Assembly: GCA_964458385.1 (NCBI GenBank)
Contig: CAYWIS010000016.1
Span: 1-50,406 of the forward strand
DNA from: JAHWKS01 sp964458385
Lineage (GTDB): Bacteria; Planctomycetota; Planctomycetia; Pirellulales; Pirellulaceae
Reading direction: 5' to 3'
Length of the DNA: 50,406 bases
Shown here in pieces: positions 14,984-22,214 of this stretch. The translations under genes and the position numbers were made by a program. Position 1 is the stretch's first letter; the number at the start of each line of letters is the position of its first letter. The notes beneath the pieces were generated by a model. That model was given only the letters and a program-made list of their open reading frames with translations, did not search any database and had not been told where the DNA came from.

Positions 14984-17900
14984 ATGGCGCGTCGTCGTCC
15001 ATTGTTCTGGGGAAACCTCTTGGCGGCCGCGGTCATGGCCGCTCTCGTCCTGACGTGGCCGCCGCAAGACGGGCCGCTGGCGCCGCTTCGGGCCGCTGAA
15101 GGAAATGGGGGCGAAGACGCCGCCATGCAGACGTTCTTTACCGACTTGGAGAAGGCGGTCACCCAAGGCGCTCTACGGTTTGCGGGAGCGGACGGCAGCG
15201 TGGTCGAATGTCCCCTCAAGCATACCGACGTGCAGGCCGAAATCTCGGGATTCCTTGCTCGCGTGAATGTAACGCAAACCTTTCACAACCCGACAAAAGA
15301 GAAGATCGAGGCCGTTTACGTCTTTCCGTTGCCGCACGAGGCGGCCGTTGATCGCATGACCCTAAACGTGGGCGATCGCAAGATTGTGGGAATTGTCAAG
15401 CCACGCGAAGAAGCCCGGCGCGTCTACGAACAAGCCGTGGCGCAAGGTCAGATGGCGGCCCTTCTGGAGCAAGAACGCCCCAATATCTTCACGCAGTCGG
15501 TTGGCAACCTAGAGCCAGGTCAGGAGGTGAAGGTCACAATCTCGTATGTTGAGCCGTTACGCTACGACATGGGCGAGTACGAGTTTACCTTCCCCATGGT
15601 GGTCGGGCCTCGCTATAGTCCTGGCTACCCTGTCGCCTCGCCGCAGCCGCGCCCGGCTGAGTTGCAAGAGAAAGTTTCGCCTCCGGCGGCGGATACGACC
15701 CGCGTGCCGGACGCCTCGCGCATTAATCCGCCCGTGCTCAAGCCCGGTTATCGCACCGGGCATGACATTCGCCTGACCGTGTCGCTCGATGCAGGCGTAC
15801 CGGTGCAGAACCTAACCGTTACCAGCCATCGGGCCGAAGTGAAACGCGAAGGCCCTAGCCGCGCCACGGTTACGCTATCGCCCTCGGATTCCGTACCCAA
15901 CAAAGATTTCGTCCTGCGTTATGACGTGGTCGGCGACCAACCCTCGCTGGCGATGCTGGCCCACACGGGCGAGCACTCTGCCGACGCGGCACGGCTGGGA
16001 AAAGGGTACTTTCTGCTGATGGTGCAGCCCAAAGAGGATGAGCGCCTCAAGGCGAGTCCGCCGCGCGAGTTGGTGTTCCTGTGCGATGTTTCCGGGTCGA
16101 TGTCGGGCGAGCCCACCGCGAAAGTGCGCGAGGCCATGAACGAAATGCTCAAGCTCTGCCGCGAAAAAGACACGGTGCAAGTTATTACCTTTGCCAGCCA
16201 GACCCACAAACTTTTCCCCAAGCCCGTTCCCGTCACTCCCCAAAACATGGAGCAGGCTATTAACTTCTCGCGCCAATTGCAGGGCGGCGGTGGGACCGAA
16301 ATGCTCAAGGGAGTGCAGCTAGCGATTGATGAACCCGTCGATTCCGAGCGGGTCCGCATCATCGTTATGCTGACCGACGGCTACATCGGCAACGAGGCCG
16401 AGATCATTGAGCACGTGGGCAAGAACTGCGGCGACCGAGTGCGATTCTGGGCGGTGGGCATCGGCTCGTCGCCCAATATGTTCCTCATCGACGGCGTAGC
16501 GCGGCAAGGCGGTGGGATGGGCAAGAAGCTGGGATTGAAAGACGACGCCGCGGCGCTGGCGCAAGAGGTTATGACCCGCATTCAACGGGCGCAGCTGGCC
16601 AACGTGAAGATCGATTGGGGATCGCTTGCGGTGGCGGACACCTATCCGGCCCGTATTCCCGAACTTTGGGCCGGACGACCGATTGTGGTCTACGGCCGCT
16701 ACCAAGGCGGCGGTGCGGCAACGATTACAGTGCGGGGCGATGTGGAAGGGGAGCCGGCGTCTTGGCCGCTGGAAGTTACGCTGCCAGAGAACGAGCCGAA
16801 ACACGATGTTCTGGCCAAGGTCTGGGCTCGACAGAAGATCGAAGACCTGATGCAGCAGGACTACTACCAGGACTCACCTGCCGTGAAGGAGACCGTAACG
16901 GCCCTGGCGCTCGATTACCAATTGTTGAGTCAGTACACCAGCTTTGTGGCGGTCGATGAACAGTCGGAAAGCACAAGCGACGCTCCGCGCCCGCCGCGCC
17001 GGATGCTGACGCCTGTGCCGCTGCCCGAAGGAACGTGTTGGGAAGGCTTCTTCGGAGCCCCGTTGGAATCGGCAAAGGCGGGTGAACTGGGAAGCCAACT
17101 TGGCGATTTCTTGACACCGGCAGGGAAGGAGCTTCCGCAATTGCGCACCTTCGCGTATCAAGGTGGGCGGGCCAGTAACACAGAGTCCCGAACTTTGTCT
17201 CCTTCAAGCGGCCCCGCGCCGGCCTACACCCAGCAGTTCTACCGGCCGTCGGGCGGAATGGCGGCGAGCCATCTAGGTGCGAAAATGCCGGTACAACGGG
17301 TCCCGGCGGCTAGCGACAGGGCGTACCGGCAACTGGGAACGCAACGCGAGTCCTGGCTGGCGATCGCGCCGCAGTCCGAACGCTTGAGGCGTGCGACACG
17401 AGAATCCGCGCCGGTGCGTGGACTGCTCCGTGGCGCACAACGTGACGAAAGTATCGACGCCAAAAACGGAGCTTCGGTTGACTTAGATTACACCGGCGCC
17501 GCCCTCCAAACGAATGCCAATGTGCTGGTTCAAGAGGCGGGCCAGGCTCTGGAAACCGGGAAGACGCTCCTGCGACAAGAGAAACTGGCAGACGCTCGTG
17601 GTGAGTCGTTGAAGGCGTACTTCCTCGATACGGCGGCGCTGTACCGCGGCGCGTCCACGGGGCAGACTGCTTCGGAGGCCTTGGCCGCTTTGGACGCCGT
17701 GAACCGCGCCCAGCGCGGAAAATGGAGCAAGTCGCTGCCGCAGTTGGAACGCCGCTTGAATCTGGTGATTCGCGATAAGTCGGTGACTGACGTGCTGGAC
17801 GTCATCGCCCAGGCCGTGGAAGTGGACGTGCGCGTGACGCCAGGGAGTCTCCGTGATGCGGCCGGGCTGCTTCATGTTGAGGAGCCTCGCATCACCTATC

Positions 17901-19063
17901 TTGACCTGCGCGGCGCCACACTCGCACAAGCGCTGGATTGGACGCTTTACCCGGTGCGCTTGGATTGGACGGTCGCCAACAACACGATCAACGTCTGGTC
18001 GATTCGCCGGGCCGAAGGCGTTATGCCGTGGGTCTACGATGTGTCGGTCCTGGCTTTGCCGTCGAGAGAGGAGTTGACCAACGGCGACAATACCCAAAAG
18101 GTTGTGGAACGCGCTGCCCAGCAGGCCGAGTCGTTCCTTCAGGCCGTACGTGGCGAGTTGGACGCTCAGGGCGCCCGCGTCGAATGGTTTGCACCTGGCC
18201 AATTGTTGGTATTGGGGTCTGCTCTGGCTCATCAGCGGATGGCCGACGTGGTGCGGCTCTTATCCGACGATCAGGCCGCAGGCGAACTTAGCCCGGCAGC
18301 GCTGGCGCTGCGCGCGACAACGGCTAAGCGGGCGCGCGACCGTAAGGCAAGTCTCGCCGAGGCTCGGGCGGCGGCAAGACGTCGTGAAACGCTCGCCGCC
18401 TTAAGCGATGGCGCGTGGGCTCTGCTGGCAAGCGCGGCGACGGGGGAAGTAGACCAAGAAACGTTAACCGAATTGCAAATCGCATGGCGAGACGCCGCCA
18501 TCGACAAGTTGGCTGAGGCGAAGTCGCCGGGCGTGTTGATCCGCTCCTGGTGGGCGATTGCCGAAGCAGCCCGCGCCGTACCCGACGATCCGGAGCTTCA
18601 GACGTTGGCGAAAAAGGTTGAGCAACGCCTACAGCCCGCCGCCGAGCGTGTTCTTCAAACGCTCCAGGCCAATCCATCTGACTTGGAGACGGTGCTCGTC
18701 GCGCTTTACGCCGCGCTGGCGACGAGCAAGGACAGCGAGATGCGCACCGCGGTGGCAAACGCCATCGAAACGTTGCCAAGCGACGTAGCCGACCATGCCC
18801 CGCTGCGTGTGCTGGCCGGGGCGCTGCTGAGCCCCGACGCGCAGCCCATGTCTGGCGAAGATTTGGCCATCTTGTTCTCGTCGGAACTGGTAGGCGAAGA
18901 CAGGGTGGTTTTGACGGCGCTGGCGTGCCATCGTGCGGGAGGAGACGCATGGGACGCGTTTCGCCGCCGTCGGCAAGACCTGGTTGGCGGGCAGCCGCTT
19001 CCAGGCAATGTGGTGGTGCTCGTGAACGTCGTTACGGGCTCGCGGTTACCGTCGGCCCGGTAG
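14984..19063 (+). CDS. Large secreted VIT and VWA domain protein with secretin-like N-domain
   Basis: A 1359-residue exported protein; ATG 14984 has AAGGAG eight bases upstream. Domains in order: signal segment about 10-38; VIT (vault inter-alpha-trypsin) domain about 55-185, with LARVNVTQTFHNPTKE and AVYVFPLP; VWA domain about 360-530 with a complete MIDAS start DVSGSMS and the acidic LTDGYIG; a low-complexity Pro/Ser/Arg linker (about 660-820); a domain about 920-1040 (LVIRDKSVTDVLDVIAQ ... LRGATLAQALDWTL) resembling the STN domain of secretins and TonB receptors; and a helical C-terminus. VIT-VWA proteins are typically surface or periplasmic adhesion proteins. No sorting signal is seen. 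The STN-like addition is unusual. Confidence 0.88.
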   Translation: MARRRPLFWGNLLAAAVMAALVLTWPPQDGPLAPLRAAEGNGGEDAAMQTFFTDLEKAVTQGALRFAGADGSVVECPLKHTDVQAEISGFLARVNVTQTFHNPTKEKIEAVYVFPLPHEAAVDRMTLNVGDRKIVGIVKPREEARRVYEQAVAQGQMAALLEQERPNIFTQSVGNLEPGQEVKVTISYVEPLRYDMGEYEFTFPMVVGPRYSPGYPVASPQPRPAELQEKVSPPAADTTRVPDASRINPPVLKPGYRTGHDIRLTVSLDAGVPVQNLTVTSHRAEVKREGPSRATVTLSPSDSVPNKDFVLRYDVVGDQPSLAMLAHTGEHSADAARLGKGYFLLMVQPKEDERLKASPPRELVFLCDVSGSMSGEPTAKVREAMNEMLKLCREKDTVQVITFASQTHKLFPKPVPVTPQNMEQAINFSRQLQGGGGTEMLKGVQLAIDEPVDSERVRIIVMLTDGYIGNEAEIIEHVGKNCGDRVRFWAVGIGSSPNMFLIDGVARQGGGMGKKLGLKDDAAALAQEVMTRIQRAQLANVKIDWGSLAVADTYPARIPELWAGRPIVVYGRYQGGGAATITVRGDVEGEPASWPLEVTLPENEPKHDVLAKVWARQKIEDLMQQDYYQDSPAVKETVTALALDYQLLSQYTSFVAVDEQSESTSDAPRPPRRMLTPVPLPEGTCWEGFFGAPLESAKAGELGSQLGDFLTPAGKELPQLRTFAYQGGRASNTESRTLSPSSGPAPAYTQQFYRPSGGMAASHLGAKMPVQRVPAASDRAYRQLGTQRESWLAIAPQSERLRRATRESAPVRGLLRGAQRDESIDAKNGASVDLDYTGAALQTNANVLVQEAGQALETGKTLLRQEKLADARGESLKAYFLDTAALYRGASTGQTASEALAALDAVNRAQRGKWSKSLPQLERRLNLVIRDKSVTDVLDVIAQAVEVDVRVTPGSLRDAAGLLHVEEPRITYLDLRGATLAQALDWTLYPVRLDWTVANNTINVWSIRRAEGVMPWVYDVSVLALPSREELTNGDNTQKVVERAAQQAESFLQAVRGELDAQGARVEWFAPGQLLVLGSALAHQRMADVVRLLSDDQAAGELSPAALALRATTAKRARDRKASLAEARAAARRRETLAALSDGAWALLASAATGEVDQETLTELQIAWRDAAIDKLAEAKSPGVLIRSWWAIAEAARAVPDDPELQTLAKKVEQRLQPAAERVLQTLQANPSDLETVLVALYAALATSKDSEMRTAVANAIETLPSDVADHAPLRVLAGALLSPDAQPMSGEDLAILFSSELVGEDRVVLTALACHRAGGDAWDAFRRRRQDLVGGQPLPGNVVVLVNVVTGSRLPSAR

Positions 19064-19128
19064 ACGCAGGGTTACCAAGCGACGCACATGGGATTGAAAA
19101 CGTGGAGCAAGTGAGCCGACGCACATGG

Positions 19129-19157
19129 GTAGGTTCCGTCTTACCGACGGGGCCTAC
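19129..19157. terminator. Hairpin overlapping the end of the TPR gene
   Basis: GTAGG (19129-19133) and CCGTC (19136-19140) pair with GACGG (19146-19150) and CCTAC (19153-19157), with a 2-base internal loop on each side. It lies between the convergent VIT/VWA and TPR genes and includes the TPR stop region. A 12-bp direct repeat GACGCACATGGG (19081-19092 and 19119-19130) flanks the space before it. Confidence 0.4.
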
Positions 19158-20182
19158 CGGGCGGGCTCTAGCTTCAAGAGCGACGCTGCGCGATCATTCG
19201 AAGGAGGTCCGGCCGCCAGGCCTTCCATCTGCCTGAGCCACTGTTCGTCTTGGGTTAGCTTCCAGCGGCAGTAGGCCGCCGAGGGAAGCGCCCAAGGGTG
19301 GCGCGGCTCGCGCTGTAACACTTCTTCATACCATCGAAGGGCGTTGCGCCAGTCGGCGCGCTCCAGATACAGGTCGGCAATGTCGTTTCGGGCCGTCACA
19401 TCCTCGGGGTCGTGCTTTAGCGCCGTTTCAAACCACGCGATGGCGTGTTCCGGTTCGCCGCGGTACCGTTCTACATTCGCCACCGCAACGGCGGTTTGCC
19501 ACTCGGGGTGATCGTAATAAAGCCGGTTCGCCTCGGCGAGCGCTTCGTCAAAACGCCCCAGTTTGCGAAGAAGGGCGACATACCCCGCGCGAAAGTACGC
19601 GTCGACCGGGTGCGCCGCCCGAAAGCGTTCCATTAACCCCAACAGCCGTTCGAGCCATTCCCGGCGTGCATCATCTAACGCATGGTGTTCGGGAAAGGGC
19701 GTCACTACAACGCCGGCCAGGTAGCCGATCAGGTCGGCGTCGAGCAGCGAGAGCGAGGTTGCTTCCTCTAGCCAATCGACAGCCCAAGCCTCCAGGTAGT
19801 GGGCATCGGGCTTGGCGCGGGTGATCGCCAACAGCAACTCGAGGGCCTCCGGAGTTCGGCCGCTACGGTGTAGTGCATACGCGCGAAGAGCCTCGGCGGC
19901 GTAATACCCTTGGTCGTTTTCGTCCAGGAGTTGCTCGGGCGACGTATTAGTGGCCGAGAGAATCTCCTCAAGCAGGCGCAGCCTCTCGGGGTGCGCCGGG
20001 TCGGCGGCGATGGCTTCGGCCAGGTGGTGCAGCGCACGCCGCGAATCACGGCGCTCATAGGCGGCGCTTGCACTTTGAAATTCCTGCTCGGGCGTTTGGG
20101 GCACAGACGCCGCGCGGCGAGAACGTGGGGCGCCGGGCTCCTCTTCGCCGCCCCACTTCAACAACTTGCGCCACCAGCTCAT
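19154..20182 (-). CDS. TPR-repeat protein
   Basis: A 342-residue soluble protein without signal peptide. The N-terminus is basic and tryptophan-rich (MSWWRKLLKWGG). Several tetratricopeptide repeats are visible: YERRDSRRALHHLAEAIAADPAHP near 45-68, ALHRSGRTPEALELLLAITRAKPDA, a LRKLGRFDEALAEANRLYYDHPEW unit, ERYRGEPEHAIAWFETALKHDPED and LERADWRNALRWYEEVLQREPRHP. TPRs are protein-docking scaffolds, so the function depends on a partner not visible here. The gene ends convergent with the VIT/VWA gene. XdhC lies 89 bp upstream in the same direction. Confidence 0.88.
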   Translation of the reverse strand: MSWWRKLLKWGGEEEPGAPRSRRAASVPQTPEQEFQSASAAYERRDSRRALHHLAEAIAADPAHPERLRLLEEILSATNTSPEQLLDENDQGYYAAEALRAYALHRSGRTPEALELLLAITRAKPDAHYLEAWAVDWLEEATSLSLLDADLIGYLAGVVVTPFPEHHALDDARREWLERLLGLMERFRAAHPVDAYFRAGYVALLRKLGRFDEALAEANRLYYDHPEWQTAVAVANVERYRGEPEHAIAWFETALKHDPEDVTARNDIADLYLERADWRNALRWYEEVLQREPRHPWALPSAAYCRWKLTQDEQWLRQMEGLAAGPPSNDRAASLLKLEPAR

Positions 20183-20271
20183 GGCCGCCTCCTGGCCGTA
20201 GACCGCCCAAGCCGAGGTGCGGAGAACTCAACCTGTTCCATGGCCCGCTCTCTGTTCGCCAAGATGGTTGG

Positions 20272-21348
20272 TTAGCCTACTTCGATCCGCGGCGCTCGGC
20301 CAGGGACGCGGCCGCCCAAGTTGCGATGAGCGACTAACTCGGCGCAAATGCTGACGGCGATCTCGGGAACGGTTTGCGAGCCGATGTCGATGCCCAGGGG
20401 AGCGTACACCCGCGAAAGCGCTTCGGCCGAAATGCCTTCGTTGAGCAAGTCGTCAAAGATCATTTTGATTTTGCGGCGGCTGCCGATCATGCCGACGTAT
20501 CGCGCGCCGCGCTCGGCCAGGTGATAGAGCGCTTCTTCGTCGTGGTTGTGGCCCCGCGTAACAATGAGGCAGTACGTGTCGGGAGTGATTTCTAGGTTCC
20601 GCAGCACTTCGCCAATGGGCCCGCACAGTCGCCGCTGCGCCTGGGGAAAGCGTTCGGGCGATACGTATTCTTCGCGATCGTCGATCACCCACACGTCAAA
20701 ATCCAGATCGGCCGCCAGAGCCGCAACGGCTTTGCCCACGTGACCTCCGCCAACGATCACCAGGCGGCACCGGGGCAACGCGGGCAGGTAGGCGACCCCA
20801 GACGCGGCGTAGGGACGCGGCCGTTCCGAAAACGGCTTGAGCGCGGCGCGGATATCGTCAATGGCCGCCGAATCGTTTCCGCGAAGCGAAGCAAGCAACT
20901 GGCCTTCGGCGTCAAACAGGAAGCTTGCCGTGAGCGGCAAGTTGGGACGCTTCGGCTCAAAGACAATAGCTTCGGTTACGCCTGCGGCATCGTCCAGGCT
21001 CTGACCAAGTTTTTCAAAATACTCGTAACGCGCGCCGGCCGTGAGTGGATCGATCAGTATTTGCATGCGACCGCCGCAAATGAGGCCGTCGTCCCAGCCA
21101 TAGTCGCTGTCGAGTTGGAACTTGGCGACTTCGGGAACACCCGAGGCCAGCACCGACAGCGCACGGCGTTTGACTTCCGCCTCAACGCAACCGCCTCCTA
21201 GTGTGCCGGCCTGAGAACCATCGGCGAACACAAGCATCAGCGCGCCAGCTTTTTGCGGCGTAGAGCCGCGAGTTTCCACCAGCCGGCAATAGGCGACGTC
21301 GCGCCCGGCGTGCAGCGACCGCCGCAATTCTTGGATCAGATCTCGCAT
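20272..21348 (-). CDS. XdhC/CoxI-family protein
   Basis: A 358-residue protein with both XdhC parts. The N-terminal XdhC/CoxI domain has ETRGSTPQKAGA and GTLGGGCVEAEV. The C-terminal Rossmann-like domain has VIVGGGHVGKAV and ends in VGMIGSRRK ... GLDIGS-type motifs (here YAPLGIDIGSQTVPEIAVSI). XdhC binds molybdenum cofactor and delivers its sulfurated form to xanthine dehydrogenase-type enzymes. No molybdoenzyme gene is in this window, so its client lies elsewhere or it serves another role. ATG 21348 is the natural start. The downstream TPR gene may be co-transcribed. Confidence 0.93.
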   Translation of the reverse strand: MRDLIQELRRSLHAGRDVAYCRLVETRGSTPQKAGALMLVFADGSQAGTLGGGCVEAEVKRRALSVLASGVPEVAKFQLDSDYGWDDGLICGGRMQILIDPLTAGARYEYFEKLGQSLDDAAGVTEAIVFEPKRPNLPLTASFLFDAEGQLLASLRGNDSAAIDDIRAALKPFSERPRPYAASGVAYLPALPRCRLVIVGGGHVGKAVAALAADLDFDVWVIDDREEYVSPERFPQAQRRLCGPIGEVLRNLEITPDTYCLIVTRGHNHDEEALYHLAERGARYVGMIGSRRKIKMIFDDLLNEGISAEALSRVYAPLGIDIGSQTVPEIAVSICAELVAHRNLGGRVPGRAPRIEVG

Positions 21349-21409
21349 GGCAAACTAGCAGATTTGAACGCGGAAATTCGCCAAGCGGCCCGCCCCAGCC
21401 GCTGTGATA

Positions 21410-21718
21410 CTAGACCGGCTCCAGAATTTGCAGCGTAACACGCTGAACAAGGTCCTTGACCCGCGCGCGGTATTCGTGCATGTGGGGCGCGTTTAGATGG
21501 TCTTTGAGCGCATCGAGGCTTTCCCATTTTTCCACAATCACGACGACGTCTTCACGCGGCGGCGGCTGGGTGGCAAAGGGAGCTTCGATTTCGACGGTGG
21601 GGCCATACTCAATGCAGCCTTGCTCGGCCCGAACCAAGGGAACCACGCGGTGAAACTCCGTCAAAAAGTCCTCGCGGCGGCCGGGAGCAACTTCGACGGT
21701 GGCAATCACAAAAATCAT
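21410..21718 (-). CDS. Antibiotic biosynthesis monooxygenase-like (ABM) protein
   Basis: A 102-residue single-domain protein of the dimeric alpha/beta-barrel ABM superfamily, close to the YgiN quinol monooxygenase type: IFVIATVEVAPGRREDFL, EQGCIEYG, and VVIVEKWESLDALKDHLNAPHM. Small members oxidise quinols without a cofactor or degrade heme; the residues here do not decide between these. The start at ATG 21718 matches the usual beginning of the fold; upstream in-frame codons are unlike the family. It lies 61 bp upstream of xdhC in the same direction. Confidence 0.9.
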   Translation of the reverse strand: MIFVIATVEVAPGRREDFLTEFHRVVPLVRAEQGCIEYGPTVEIEAPFATQPPPREDVVVIVEKWESLDALKDHLNAPHMHEYRARVKDLVQRVTLQILEPV

Positions 21719-21843
21719 AAACGGCTCCGGTAATTTAACTGTCAAAGCGACCGCTATTGTACCCGGACCCGCCCGCAATGCGACTGAGGGTGCGCCGCAT
21801 TTCCCCTGCCATGCGAACGCGACCAAGCCACGGCTGGCCGCAG

Positions 21844-22047
21844 CTACACTCCCCCCGCGCGGTACTTGAGCAAAATGCCCCAGAAGCTAAGAAACGCAAT
21901 CACACAGCCCAAGATCATGCCGGCCCGAAGAAGTTGACGGGGCCCGCCGTAGAGATAGGCGCCAAGAGCCAGCAGTCCACCCCACACCAGGACCGCGAGC
22001 ATGATCCACGCAATGAGCTTCCCTGGCGAGATGGTATTGGACGACAT
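21844..22047 (-). CDS. Small two-helix membrane protein of unknown function
   Basis: A 67-residue protein beginning MSSNTISPGK at ATG 22047. Two hydrophobic segments cover about residues 11-32 (LIAWIMLAVLVWGGLLALGAY) and 43-62 (MILGCVIAFLSFWGILL), joined by a short basic loop containing GGPRQLLR. I do not recognise a family. It sits 125 bp upstream of the monooxygenase-like gene in the same direction and downstream of the cytochrome/WD40 terminator. An earlier in-frame ATG at 22128 would add 27 residues that lack a membrane-protein character. Confidence 0.65.
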   Translation of the reverse strand: MSSNTISPGKLIAWIMLAVLVWGGLLALGAYLYGGPRQLLRAGMILGCVIAFLSFWGILLKYRAGGV

Positions 22048-22149
22048 AAACGCGAAGGCCCCCAGCGCCGCATTCGGGCGGCGCCCGCGATGAATTGCCC
22101 AATGGAGCAAAACGGCGCCGGCTAGCACCTGGGTGCAAGCCGAATAGCA

Positions 22150-22182
22150 ATGTGGGCCGCCCGATGTTCAGGCGGCCCACAT
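22150..22182 (-). terminator. 12-bp perfect stem-loop ending the cytochrome cluster
   Basis: ATGTGGGCCGCC (22150-22161) and GGCGGCCCACAT (22171-22182) pair perfectly with a 9-base loop, 33 bp after the stop of the minus-strand cytochrome/WD40 gene. No long T run follows. Position and stability support a transcript end here. Confidence 0.6.
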
Positions 22183-22214
22183 CCATCAGCATACAATACA
22201 CCCTGCGCGTTTGC

